From Mucilaginibacter sp. (GTDB lineage Bacteria > Bacteroidota > Bacteroidia > Sphingobacteriales > Sphingobacteriaceae): DNA of 64,000 bases. Under the pieces are notes generated by a model. The model worked only from the letters and a program-made list of their open reading frames with translations. It did not search any database and was not told where the DNA came from. Below are positions 9,759 through 17,827 of this stretch, one piece after another. Every line of letters starts with the position of its first letter. Positions within the stretch are counted from its first letter, which is position 1. A program made the translations under genes and the position numbers. The stretch spans positions 248,001-312,000 of the forward strand of contig NZ_JANYGQ010000026.1 of NCBI RefSeq assembly GCF_025359345.1, written 5' to 3'.

Positions 9759-9776
9759 TGGTTCATAGTTCATGAA

Positions 9777-10295
9777 CTACAAAATCACCCCTTCCGCAGT
9801 AAACTTCAAATCGTTTTTGCCGGCTAATGCCGACGTTGCGTAGCCGTTATCATTTATCATCAGCTTTTCGTTTTCGGCGCGGATGTGCAACTTGTCGACA
9901 AAAAACTCGCCGCTGATGCGGATTACTACAACCGGGGCATGTACTTCAAATTCGGCAACTATGTTATGCTCCAGGCTCATGGCCGAATCATTGTCCAGTT
10001 GGTGTACGTGTATGATGGTTGTTCCGTCCAGTCGTAGTATTTTGATGCTGTCGCTTTCGGTAATTATAGAATAAGGAGCACCGGTTACCGGTTTGTTCGC
10101 AAGAATTGTTACCCGTGTACCGTCAATGTCTTTAATATCCAGGTCAATTTCAAGATGCGAGGCGTTTGGTCCTGGCCCGCCCTGCGAAACCGAATTAATT
10201 CTTAAAAAGTGTTTCCAGTTACCTTCTTCGCCGTAGCTTATAGTTTTGCCCTGCACAATAAATGCGCTTGAGCCAATTACAAATGCGTATTTCAT
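9777..10295 (-). CDS. Hypothetical beta-rich protein
   Basis: 172 residues with no signal peptide or membrane segment. The composition and alternating hydrophobic pattern (AEFEVHAPVVVIRISGEFFV, KLHIRAENEKLMINDNG) suggest an all-beta fold, possibly a solenoid or jelly roll. I do not recognise the family. It is convergent with the DUF3810 gene, 18 bp away, and preceded by a minus-strand terminator that separates it from anything upstream. The coding frame is credible from its length and composition. Confidence 0.65.
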   Translation of the reverse strand: MKYAFVIGSSAFIVQGKTISYGEEGNWKHFLRINSVSQGGPGPNASHLEIDLDIKDIDGTRVTILANKPVTGAPYSIITESDSIKILRLDGTTIIHVHQLDNDSAMSLEHNIVAEFEVHAPVVVIRISGEFFVDKLHIRAENEKLMINDNGYATSALAGKNDLKFTAEGVIL

Positions 10296-10377
10296 AGCCG
10301 TGTGGTTTATACAGCTATAATAGCAGAAGTATCAAAAATGTTTCTGTTATTTTTCAGGAACTTCAACCTTTATACCC

Positions 10378-10412
10378 AAAAAAAATGCGTTCCGTATCTC
10401 ACCCCGGAACGC
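10378..10412 (-). terminator. Minus-strand terminator with a hairpin shared with 43.4 kb
   Basis: On the minus strand, GCGTTCCG pairs with CGGAACGC around the loop GGGTGAGATA, flanked by one more T-A pair and followed by eight T. The same 26 bases occur at 43403-43428 on the plus strand. It lies before, not after, the same-strand gene at 9777-10295. Confidence 0.8.
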
Positions 10413-10560
10413 ACACAACATCATTCAAATAATGTTGATCAACTAAATCTCAGATAACATGTTTAAAATCACCCAAGCTCTTTATGTAACAGGCTGTTAG
10501 GCCGCTATGTAACATTTTTATAATAATAAATAGATACATCAAAAGCTATACCTATTTACG
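10413..10560 (-). ncRNA. Candidate non-coding RNA segment ending at the 10378 terminator
   Basis: This gene-free stretch shares two further blocks with the plus strand near 43.3 kb in the same order: GATTTTAAA (10470-10462) and GATTTAGTTGAT (10449-10438), then the common hairpin. A 21-codon ORF is possible but lacks support. The 5' end is unknown; the boundary here is arbitrary. The remainder to 10709 is AT-rich and probably holds the promoter of the acylase gene. Confidence 0.4.
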
Positions 10561-10709
10561 CAATTTCAGCCTATATTAGTTAAAGCTAATATGCCAACGG
10601 CATTAAATAATATTTAGTATAATTAACAATTGTATTTTTAACACTAATTAACAATGTGATGTAAAAATAGCCTATTTGTTACGAAATGAAAGGAAAAACT
10701 GCTGTTATT

Positions 10710-12884
10710 ATGAAGAAAAAGTTAATTATTGCCCTAGTACTATCCCCGATATTATGTTTTGCCCAAAAATATTCATCAACAGAAATAAATCGGTTTAAGC
10801 AGCAGGCAGCGGCAGTTACCATTGTGCGCGACAATTGGGGCGTACCGCATATTTATGGCAAAACGGACGCTGATGCCGTTTTTGGGCTGATGTACACCGA
10901 ATGTGAGGATAATTTTAAGGGTATAGAACAAAACTATTTATACCAATTGGGTAGGCAAACCGAGGTTGCAGGCAGCAAGGAGCTTTATACAGATGTGCAG
11001 CTGCAATTAATAGCAGATACAGCCGATGCCATTAAAGATTATAAGGCAGCAGCCCCCTGGTTCAGGAAATTAATGGATGCTTTTGCCGACGGTGTGAACT
11101 ATTATTTATACACTCACCCTGCTATTAAACCGGCTGTTTTTCAGCACTTTGAGCCGTGGTACGCGCTCATGTTTACCGATGGCAGCGTATCGGCGACCGT
11201 AACCGGTGGGATTAACCTTAGCGAAACGGCTAAATTTTACAGTAATGAGCCGGAGAAAATTGGTGCAATTTACAAGCCAAAGGTTGATGACCGGGAAACC
11301 GGTTCCAACGGATTTGCCATTGCGCCATCCAAATCAAAATCAGGCCAAGCTATGCTGTACATTAACCCGCATGTTCCGTTTTATTTCAGGAGCGAGGTAC
11401 AATTGGTAAGCGACGAAGGCCTTGACGTGTATGGCGCAGTAACCTGGGGACAGTTTTTTGTTTACCAGGGCTTTAACCCGCACTGCGGATGGATGCATAC
11501 AAGCAGTAACGCCGATGTTGGCGATTTGTACGCCGAGAAGGTTACCAAAAAAGACGGTCAATGGTTTTATGAGTACGATGGCAAGCTGAAGCCCGTAACT
11601 ACGCGTAAACTGGTACTGAATATAAAAACTGCAGCAGGAGTGGAGCAAAAGGTCATCACCGGTTGCTACACCCATCATGGCCCGGTACTGGGCAGTCGCG
11701 ATGGCAAGTGGCTGGCATTAAAGGCCAATAACCGCTCGTACAATGCTTTGGTAGAATCGTGGCTGATAACAAAGGCCAAAACATTTGCCGAATACAAAAA
11801 GGCTATGGGCCTGCTGCAAAATGCAACCAACAACACTGTTTATGCCGACGACCAGGGTAATATTGCTTTTTGGTACGGTAATTTTATGCCGAAGCGTAAC
11901 CCGGCGTACGACTGGCGCTTGCCTGTTGACGGCACTACGCCTGCGACCGAGTGGCAGGGACTGCACCCGGTTGATGAAAGCGTGCATGTTTACAACCCTG
12001 CCAACGGCTGGATACAAAACTGCAATTCAACGCCTTTTGCCTCATCGGGCAAATACAGTCCGGATAAAAACAAGTACCCGGCTTACATGGCGCCCGACGG
12101 GCAAAACTTTCGCGCGGTGAATGCCATTAAATTATTGGGTGATGGCAAAAAGCTTTCTATTGACGAATTGATTGTGAAGGGCTATAACCATTACCTGGCT
12201 GCTTTTGATGTGCTGTTGCCGCCATTGTTTAAGGCTTACGATGCCGCACCCGATTCCGTAAGGCAAGCGCTCGCCGGCCCTGTGAATACCATGAAGCAGT
12301 GGGACAGGAATTCGGCTACCAATTCGGTATCCACCACACTGGCTGTTGAATGGGGCACTGCGCTCATGCGTAAACTTCCGGCTGCAAAAAGTGATGAAGA
12401 AAGCACTTATCAAACCGAACGGATCGGCAATTTGATGCAAACGCTTACTGCCAAACAACAGATGGAGATATTTGCCGAAGCCGTAAACGCAGTAAAAAAC
12501 CGTTATGGCTCCTGGGAAATTAAATGGGGCGACATTAACCGGTACCAGCGCCCGGCAGATGGCAAAACATTTAGTGATGATGTGCCAAGTTTGCCGGTTG
12601 GGGCCGTTTCTTCGGCATTCGGGCAGTTGCCATCGTTCCAGAGCCGTACCATGGATACCAAAAAACGCTATGGCTATTCGGGCAATAGCTTTATTGCAGC
12701 TGTGGAATTTGGTACCCGTATTAAGGCAAAAACTATCATTACAGGCGGCCAATCGTTCAATCCGGCTTCAAAACACTATACAGATCAGGCTGGCATGTAT
12801 ATTGAAGGTAAGTTTAAGGAAGTTTTGTTTTACAAGGCTGATGTGTTAAAGCATGCGGAGAAAACTTATCATCCGGGAGAATGA
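10710..12884 (+). CDS. Penicillin acylase-family (S45) N-terminal-nucleophile hydrolase
   Basis: Exported amidohydrolase of 724 residues with signal peptide MKKKLIIALVLSPILCFAQ. Family members cleave amide bonds of beta-lactams, acyl-homoserine lactones or related acylated compounds after self-processing. The predicted nucleophile is Ser199 in GSNGFAIAPSKS; the mature beta chain would begin there. The alpha part contains VTIVRDNWGVPHIYG, typical of the family. NPHVPF and the GYSGNSFIAAVEF region fit the beta chain. Substrate (beta-lactam versus AHL or other) cannot be decided. The ATG at 10710, rather than 10686, places the signal peptide at the terminus. Confidence 0.9.
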   Translation: MKKKLIIALVLSPILCFAQKYSSTEINRFKQQAAAVTIVRDNWGVPHIYGKTDADAVFGLMYTECEDNFKGIEQNYLYQLGRQTEVAGSKELYTDVQLQLIADTADAIKDYKAAAPWFRKLMDAFADGVNYYLYTHPAIKPAVFQHFEPWYALMFTDGSVSATVTGGINLSETAKFYSNEPEKIGAIYKPKVDDRETGSNGFAIAPSKSKSGQAMLYINPHVPFYFRSEVQLVSDEGLDVYGAVTWGQFFVYQGFNPHCGWMHTSSNADVGDLYAEKVTKKDGQWFYEYDGKLKPVTTRKLVLNIKTAAGVEQKVITGCYTHHGPVLGSRDGKWLALKANNRSYNALVESWLITKAKTFAEYKKAMGLLQNATNNTVYADDQGNIAFWYGNFMPKRNPAYDWRLPVDGTTPATEWQGLHPVDESVHVYNPANGWIQNCNSTPFASSGKYSPDKNKYPAYMAPDGQNFRAVNAIKLLGDGKKLSIDELIVKGYNHYLAAFDVLLPPLFKAYDAAPDSVRQALAGPVNTMKQWDRNSATNSVSTTLAVEWGTALMRKLPAAKSDEESTYQTERIGNLMQTLTAKQQMEIFAEAVNAVKNRYGSWEIKWGDINRYQRPADGKTFSDDVPSLPVGAVSSAFGQLPSFQSRTMDTKKRYGYSGNSFIAAVEFGTRIKAKTIITGGQSFNPASKHYTDQAGMYIEGKFKEVLFYKADVLKHAEKTYHPGE

Positions 12885-12887
12885 GCC

Positions 12888-12967
12888 TCAAGTCCTGAGC
12901 CTTAAGTCAGTAGTCATAAGTCCTGGTAATAAAGGACTCAAGACTTTGGACTTAAGACTAAGGACTG
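12888..12967. repeat. Inverted heptamer arms (AAGTCCT / AGGACTT)
   Basis: Phased units AAGTCCT, GAGCCTT, AAGTCAG, TAGTCAT, AAGTCCT, a short GGTAATAA loop, then AGGACTC, AAGACTT, TGGACTT, AAGACTA. The two arms are complementary and can fold into a long hairpin right after the acylase stop codon. Confidence 0.8.
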
Positions 12968-12976
12968 TTATATTTG
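12945..12976 (+). promoter_or_regulatory. Bacteroidota-type promoter inside the heptamer array
   Basis: TTTG at 12945-12948 and TATATTTG at 12969-12976 are separated by 20 bases, matching the TTTG / TAnnTTTG consensus. The ATG of the downstream gene is 27 bases beyond. The -33 element is supplied by the right arm of the heptamer array. Confidence 0.5.
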
Positions 12977-13002
12977 ATATCGAACAAACAATTACTGTTG
13001 TT

Positions 13003-13494
13003 ATGAAAAAATACCTGTTAATGTTGCCGGCGATGCTTTTGGCCAGCTTAAGCATACATGCACAAACCACAAAGTTTACCGACCTTATTTATTATGCCAG
13101 CCTTAAAAATAGCGACGTTTACGATAATATAATGCAAAGCAACTATTTCCGGCAGGACTACAGTATCGATGTTAACGGTCATGAAGTGGAGTATTTTAAA
13201 AATATCACCGGCAAACCCAATACCGAAAAAATTGAAGTAGGCAACTACACTAAATTGTACAATGGTGATATTTTGCGCACGGTTCACTATACCTCAACCG
13301 ACCCGCAGCATATCATCAACATGATTGCCCAGGCCAAACGTTTCGGCCTCGACTTGAAGTTCCAGGGCGCGGACGAATCCAACAACATTTACATTTACGA
13401 CAACAGCTTCTACGCAGTAAGCATCTACCTGCGCCGCGACCAAACTTCGGGCATGGTTGAGATAAAGCAGAAGGAGTATTTGGGGATAGAATAG
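13003..13494 (+). CDS. Hypothetical secreted protein
   Basis: 163 residues with a clear signal peptide (MKKYLLMLPAMLLASLSIHA). The mature part is a mixed alpha/beta domain with aromatic-rich segments; no family was recognised. The longer frame begins at 12853 inside the acylase gene, but the ATG at 13003 gives a terminal signal peptide and sits just after a good promoter. No catalytic motif is visible. Confidence 0.75.
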   Translation: MKKYLLMLPAMLLASLSIHAQTTKFTDLIYYASLKNSDVYDNIMQSNYFRQDYSIDVNGHEVEYFKNITGKPNTEKIEVGNYTKLYNGDILRTVHYTSTDPQHIINMIAQAKRFGLDLKFQGADESNNIYIYDNSFYAVSIYLRRDQTSGMVEIKQKEYLGIE

Positions 13495-13518
13495 ACAGTT
13501 GGCAAGGCTTTCTAATTA

Positions 13519-13638
13519 TGTCATTGCGAGCGCAGCGCGGCAACCGCGAACATTACAGGGCGAATTAAAAGGCATCCAACCTGTCTGACGGTATGCACGG
13601 CGTGCGGTTGCCGCGCTCGTTCCTCGCTCGCAATGACA
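13519..13638. repeat. Diverged copy of the GTCATTGCGAG element
   Basis: About 120 bp. The left end TGTCATTGCGAGCG is mirrored by CGCTCGCAATGACA, and the inner arms GCGCGGCAACCGC / GCGGTTGCCGCGC pair. The core differs from the 147-bp copies. It lies between two convergent genes. Confidence 0.75.
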
Positions 13639-13647
13639 AAAAAGCGA

Positions 13648-14094
13648 TCAACTCGAATGATCATGCAATATTTTCCACCCTGTTTTAGTGTGTATACATA
13701 CCAACGAATACCTTCCCGAGCGCTCCGGTAAATTATTACCATACAGTGTGAAACCACCAGTTACCAACGCATAATCGGTACCCAGCATACGCACTTTTAA
13801 ATCAAAGTAGCGCAGGTTTTGCTTGGGCATGCCATCCGGCTTAAAGTACGATTTCTTATAAAGATCTGTTATCCCTGTCATTCCTACCGGTCCTGTGGGA
13901 TACATCATAGTTGCTGATGGATCGTATAAGCTCACAAAAGTATCCAGGTGCCCTTTGTTCCACTCCAATGCCGAATTATTCATGGCATCTATAATTTCTT
14001 TTTCGGCGCTTTGGGCTTTAGCTCCAATTGAGGCAACTAACAGGCAAAGCATCAGCACAGCCTGCCTTGCAAAAGGTTTGTTGTTAATAGTCAT
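13648..14094 (-). CDS. SnoaL/DUF4440-like exported protein
   Basis: 148 residues with signal peptide ending near IGAKA. The NTF2-like fold is suggested by the segment WNKGHLDTFVSLYDPSATMM and the terminal motif GWKILHDHSS, which is typical of DUF4440 and SnoaL-like proteins. Function unknown; such proteins bind small molecules or act as isomerase-like folds. It is convergent with the secreted hypothetical gene and separated from it by the diverged repeat at 13519-13638. Confidence 0.82.
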   Translation of the reverse strand: MTINNKPFARQAVLMLCLLVASIGAKAQSAEKEIIDAMNNSALEWNKGHLDTFVSLYDPSATMMYPTGPVGMTGITDLYKKSYFKPDGMPKQNLRYFDLKVRMLGTDYALVTGGFTLYGNNLPERSGRYSLVCIHTKTGWKILHDHSS

Positions 14095-14214
14095 TAGTTT
14101 TGAGTTTAGTTCAGGTTGAAGTTACCGAAAACAGGACGTTTTAATGTGCGAAAATTTTGTTTCTACAACCACTCTAACTTCTACAACCTCTACAACAATT
14201 ACAACTTCTCCAAC

Positions 14215-14553
14215 CTACTTCTTCTTACTCGCCTTCGCTTTAGGGTTAAAATCAAGCGCCAGCTTTATCCAGCGGTCAAAGTCTTTTTGATGCAGGAAGG
14301 CTTCCTCGCTTATGTAAACAAAATCTTTAGCGGGTCTGTCGCGCATCATCATCTGGCGTACACCGTTTTCGTCGAGCACGCCTTCAATAGCTTCCGCGCC
14401 AATGCGGCACATCATTTCGTCGCCGCTTACACAAACGCACATTTTTCCGTTCACCATAAAGCAAACGCCGCGAAACATTTCTTTCTCCTCCACATCAGGC
14501 AGGTGGACTAACGCTTCGCGGATTCTGTCGGCAAGATTAGTATTGTAGCTCAT
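14215..14553 (-). CDS. TfoX/Sxy N-terminal domain protein
   Basis: 112 residues, cytosolic. The stretch EKEMFRGVCFMVNGKMCVCV followed by DRPAKDFVYI matches the TfoX N-terminal domain. In gammaproteobacteria TfoX induces competence; Bacteroidota single-domain forms have no defined role. The C-terminus is lysine-rich (KAKASKKK). A heptamer array (ATGAAC-type) lies directly before the start codon. Confidence 0.88.
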   Translation of the reverse strand: MSYNTNLADRIREALVHLPDVEEKEMFRGVCFMVNGKMCVCVSGDEMMCRIGAEAIEGVLDENGVRQMMMRDRPAKDFVYISEEAFLHQKDFDRWIKLALDFNPKAKASKKK

Positions 14554-14610
14554 TGGTTCATTAGTTCATTGGTAGCGCGGTGGCTACCTGTCATTCATTA
14601 AATCATTGGT
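14554..14610. repeat. Heptamer-like array (TTCATTG/TCATTAG) abutting the TfoX start
   Basis: On the plus strand TTCATTA, GTTCATT and GGTAGC are followed by the hairpin GGTAGC...GCTACC and further TCATT units. On the coding (minus) strand the array ends at the ATG, with no Shine-Dalgarno sequence. Confidence 0.6.
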
Positions 14611-14670
14611 AATATGGTGGTAACTTGTAATTTTGTTCACTATTACCCGTCCAATATAGTGAATAATATT

Positions 14671-14710
14671 TTCCGGACTTTCGGACTTTTCCGACTTCCG
14701 GACTTTTTTT
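14671..14710. repeat. CCGGACTT-type tandem array
   Basis: Repeated GGACTTT/CGGACTT/CCGACTT units with about 7-base phasing ending in a T run. It lies in the 233-bp gap between the divergent TfoX and sigma-factor genes, about 75 bp before the sigma start. Confidence 0.6.
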
Positions 14711-14786
14711 CAAATTCCTTAAAATGTTTCTGAAAGACAATCGTCTTCTATATTAAATAACAGTAAATAAATTGATAACCGCCGCA

Positions 14787-15344
14787 ATGCCCGAAGAAAA
14801 CCACCAAACTATCATACAAGCCATCGCTTCGTATGGTAAAAATTTGCTGGGTTTTATAAGGCGGCGGGTTAAAAACGATGCCGATGCCGAAGACATTCTG
14901 CAGGATGTATGGTACCAGTTTAGCTCGGTTATAAATTCGGAACCCATTGAGCAAACCAGCGCCTGGCTTTACCGCGTTGCCCGTAATAAAATACTGGACA
15001 AGCATAAAAAGCACACCGAGGTTTTGATGGACGATATGCTGCCCGACAGCGATGATGACGATGATGCGCCGGACTTTAAAGCCATCCTGATGACGGAAGC
15101 AAACACGCCCGAAACCGAATACCTGCGCAACCTTTTTTGGGAGCAGTTGCTCACTGCGCTTGATGAGTTGCCGGTTGAACAACGCGAGGTGTTTATGTGG
15201 CACGAGCTTGACGACATACCCTTTAGCGAAATTGCCGAAAATACAGGCATAAACGTGCAAACCCTGGTATCGCGCAAGCGGTATGCGGTGGTGCACCTGC
15301 GCAAACGGTTAAAACAATTGTACGAGGAAATTACACAATATTAA
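14787..15344 (+). CDS. ECF-type RNA polymerase sigma factor
   Basis: 185 residues. Region 2 (about 18-85) contains DAEDILQDVWYQF and SAWLYRVARNKILD, and region 4 (about 128-180) contains LPVEQREVFMWHELDDIPFSEIAENTG, a helix-turn-helix. An acidic linker (SDDDDD-like) separates them. The ATG at 14787 was chosen over a TTG 15 bases upstream. A small membrane protein follows 21 bp downstream and may be the anti-sigma or sensor partner; no zinc-type anti-sigma motif is present. Confidence 0.93.
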   Translation: MPEENHQTIIQAIASYGKNLLGFIRRRVKNDADAEDILQDVWYQFSSVINSEPIEQTSAWLYRVARNKILDKHKKHTEVLMDDMLPDSDDDDDAPDFKAILMTEANTPETEYLRNLFWEQLLTALDELPVEQREVFMWHELDDIPFSEIAENTGINVQTLVSRKRYAVVHLRKRLKQLYEEITQY

Positions 15345-15365
15345 AAACATTAAAAGATTACGAAC

Positions 15366-15758
15366 ATGAAATCATTTCTTTATAAAAGGCGTTTTATTTT
15401 TATTCCATTTGGGGTTGCCGCCTTCCTCACCGTCATCAGCTTTGCGGTGATGGCCTTATGGAACAACTTACTGCCGGGCATATTACACGTAGGCGTAATA
15501 ACCTTCTGGCAGGCCATGGGCATATTTGTTTTATGCAAAATACTATTCGGTTTTGGTAAAGGCGGAGGCCCCGGTCGCGGCAACTGGATGCGCCACCGAA
15601 TGGAAGAAAAGTTTAAAAACATGACGCCCGAAGAACGCGAAAAATTTAAGGCCCGCATGGAAAACTGCGGTCGCGGCCACTGGGGCCGTCACGGCGACCA
15701 CCCCTACGCCAAATACTGGCAGGAAACAAAGGCGGAAGAAAAGCCGGCGGCTGAATAA
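15366..15758 (+). CDS. Small membrane protein downstream of the sigma factor
   Basis: 130 residues with two membrane segments (about 10-32 and 40-58), then a basic Gly/Arg stretch, a charged helix MTPEEREKFKARM and a His/Gly-rich tail (GRGHWGRHGDHPY). The helix plus His-rich tail resembles small metal- or stress-sensing periplasmic proteins, but I cannot assign a family. Its position 21 bp after the sigma gene implies co-transcription and a possible regulatory role. Confidence 0.8.
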   Translation: MKSFLYKRRFIFIPFGVAAFLTVISFAVMALWNNLLPGILHVGVITFWQAMGIFVLCKILFGFGKGGGPGRGNWMRHRMEEKFKNMTPEEREKFKARMENCGRGHWGRHGDHPYAKYWQETKAEEKPAAE

Positions 15759-15904
15759 GTCATTAGTCATTGTGTCATTAGGTCATTGGTTTTTCCGACT
15801 GGCCTAATGCACAATTACAAAAAGATATGGCCAATTGTCCAATTTGTTAATTCTCATCAGTTATTCACCGAGGCTACTAATGACTTAATGACCAAATGAT
15901 TCAC
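15759..15904. repeat. Inverted GTCATTA / TAATGAC heptamer arms
   Basis: The left arm (15759-15789) repeats GTCATTA, GTCATTG, GTCATTAG and GTCATTGG. The right arm (15875-15904) holds ACTAATGACTTAATGACC and ends four bases before the next ATG. The 85 bp between them show no ORF. Confidence 0.7.
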
Positions 15905-15907
15905 ACT

Positions 15908-16123
15908 ATGGACATCCTGATATTCACAACAAGCGTTGAAAAACCCGAACAGGTTAGCGAAGTAAAACCCTTGCTAACCTCCGTTCCGGCTATTACCGGC
16001 TGGAATTTTGATTTGGAAGATTGCGACAACATCCTGCGCATCGAGGCCCACGATGTATCACCGCGCTACATCGAAACCCTGCTGCAAACCGCCGGCTACC
16101 ATTGCCGCGAGCTGGAGTATTAA
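15908..16123 (+). CDS. HMA-fold-like small protein without CxxC
   Basis: 71 residues. The pattern of beta-alpha-beta-beta-alpha-beta (DILIFTTSV, EVKPLLTSVP, GWNFDLEDCD, ILRIEAHDVS, YIETLLQTAGY) looks like a heavy-metal-associated ferredoxin-like fold, but the MxCxxC metal site is absent. Proteins like this are often annotated simply as hypothetical. It precedes another small gene by 11 bp and is probably co-transcribed with it. Confidence 0.75.
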   Translation: MDILIFTTSVEKPEQVSEVKPLLTSVPAITGWNFDLEDCDNILRIEAHDVSPRYIETLLQTAGYHCRELEY

Positions 16124-16134
16124 ATCAGCAACAA

Positions 16135-16338
16135 ATGAAAGCATCAACCGAACGTAAAGTAATACGCTGGGGGCACATTATCTTAAGCATCCCCGTTATC
16201 GGTTACATTTACGGCCCGGTTGCACAGTTGCACTATGCCGCACTTGCGGTTAGGTGGGTGTTTTTTCCAATTATCGTTATATCAGGGTTTTGGTTGTGGA
16301 AGGGGTATTGGGTTAAAAAACAGTTCAAGAGCGTTTAA
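16135..16338 (+). CDS. Small two-helix membrane protein
   Basis: 67 residues with two hydrophobic helices (about 12-32 and 38-58) and a basic C-terminus (KKQFKSV). It follows the HMA-like gene by 11 bp. Function unknown. The frame also continues upstream inside the preceding gene, but the ATG at 16135 follows that gene's stop codon directly. Confidence 0.7.
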   Translation: MKASTERKVIRWGHIILSIPVIGYIYGPVAQLHYAALAVRWVFFPIIVISGFWLWKGYWVKKQFKSV

Positions 16339-16438
16339 CGGTAACCTACCTTCATCACGTACCAAAATATACCCAATCCCCGGTATTTCCAACAGGCAAA
16401 TCAAAGGCGTATCTTTAGTACCTAAAGAATCCCTCTTT

Positions 16439-17776
16439 ATGAAAAAGTGTTTGTTTATTGTTTTATTATTTATCACCTGCCAGGCATCGGCCCAAAGTAT
16501 TGAAAAACTGGTTGAAGGTGCACGCCCGATGGTGGACTCCATTAAGAACCTTGTTATTGAAGCCAACAATGGCTTTAAAAGCCGGCTGGGGCAAAAAACG
16601 GCACAGGCCAACGGTACGGTGCAATACGCCGTAAACCCTATCAAATGCTTCGACGCTGCCAGCCAGTACATCACCCAAAAAGATGGCAAAACCTTTTATG
16701 TGATAACCATAAGCGGCAAAAAACAGTATGCTTACTTCGAAGAAGCCATTTATTTGCTCACCAACTCTTACAAGGGCGTTTACGGGCCTTATAACATGCT
16801 GGATGATTACATAAATGACAAAACACCCAAAGACATGTACCGGGACGATAATGCTTTGTTTAATGGCAATAACGATGGCTGGCGTACCCAAACTATTTGC
16901 CAGAAAAACAGCCAAAGCACCCTGGCCCGTTACCGCGCCACATTGAAGGACCATAAAGCTGTTTTGATAATAGGCCCCGTGGTTGATTTTCATATTGAGC
17001 GGGATAAAGCGGCAGCTAAACAGGAGGCCGCCTGGCGCGAAGATACCCGCAAGGCCTATAAAATGACCGGCTATGCCGAGCAGGACTCGATAGGCATATC
17101 GCACTATGGCGATATTTGGGGCGATGGTGGTATAGGCAAGGCGCTGCAAGCGTTGTACGAATTGCAGGCCAATAACGATTATGATAATACCGTTGGAGAT
17201 GCCTACAAAACCGCAACCGGTGAAACCCGCTACCGCGCCCCCGCGTGGCTTAATGCGGATGCCGCCTATTACCAAAAAGATACCACCGGCCTTGGTACCA
17301 TGCTTAATATTTACCTGCAAGGCGGGCAGCCCAAAACGCTGGCTTTGCTGCAGGCCATACGCAGGGTATACAGTGGCAACAATTATAAAGTATTTGGCAC
17401 GCAAGGCCCGCACGAGTTTTTATACCTCGACCGCGAGGGCTCGAGCATGATGTACCGGTACGATACCACCGCAAACAGTGTTTACAAGGGCCTTACGGTT
17501 ATTGTAATGCAAATGTGGAAGCTGAAAGAAAAACGGGCCGAATATAACCGCGCCCAAAGTGCCAATGAAGCAATGGACAGGTACAACAATCAGCACGCTA
17601 ATGACAAAGGCCAGTCGGTGTATTTAAGCGCTTGCGTTTGCTGCCACGGCAGCGGCAAACAACAAACCAAAACTGATAAGACTTATTCCACGGTTGATAA
17701 ATATGGCAATAAAACCGGCACATCTAGCTATATTGATACTCCCTGCCCGTGTTGCCATGGTACAGGGAAACAATAA
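16439..17776 (+). CDS. Secreted protein with C-terminal DnaJ-type zinc motif
   Basis: 445 residues with signal peptide MKKCLFIVLLFITCQASAQ. The long central region is alpha/beta without recognisable family. The last 55 residues carry two CxxCxGxG motifs, CVCCHGSG and CPCCHGTG, about 40 residues apart, as in a DnaJ zinc-binding domain; both end in GK(Q). The ATG at 16439 was chosen over upstream starts that overlap the previous gene. A zinc finger in a protein predicted to be exported is uncommon. Confidence 0.78.
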   Translation: MKKCLFIVLLFITCQASAQSIEKLVEGARPMVDSIKNLVIEANNGFKSRLGQKTAQANGTVQYAVNPIKCFDAASQYITQKDGKTFYVITISGKKQYAYFEEAIYLLTNSYKGVYGPYNMLDDYINDKTPKDMYRDDNALFNGNNDGWRTQTICQKNSQSTLARYRATLKDHKAVLIIGPVVDFHIERDKAAAKQEAAWREDTRKAYKMTGYAEQDSIGISHYGDIWGDGGIGKALQALYELQANNDYDNTVGDAYKTATGETRYRAPAWLNADAAYYQKDTTGLGTMLNIYLQGGQPKTLALLQAIRRVYSGNNYKVFGTQGPHEFLYLDREGSSMMYRYDTTANSVYKGLTVIVMQMWKLKEKRAEYNRAQSANEAMDRYNNQHANDKGQSVYLSACVCCHGSGKQQTKTDKTYSTVDKYGNKTGTSSYIDTPCPCCHGTGKQ

Positions 17777-17827
17777 TGTTAATACATGGTTTATCCACCC
17801 TTTGGGCGATAATGCGTTTTTTATGCG

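Noticed and set aside
10497..10562. A 21-codon ORF on the minus strand
   Set aside because: No ribosome site or compositional support, and the conserved segments run through and beyond its stop codon.
12132..12752. A 206-residue minus-strand ORF opposite the acylase
   Set aside because: Same reason: the acylase frame carries the S45 motifs.
14748..15296. A 182-residue minus-strand ORF opposite the sigma factor
   Set aside because: Sigma regions 2 and 4 are clear on the plus strand, so this is a shadow frame.
16466..17413. A 315-residue minus-strand ORF opposite the secreted zinc-motif gene
   Set aside because: The plus-strand gene has a signal peptide and conserved Cys motifs; the antisense frame has no such features and follows codon bias.
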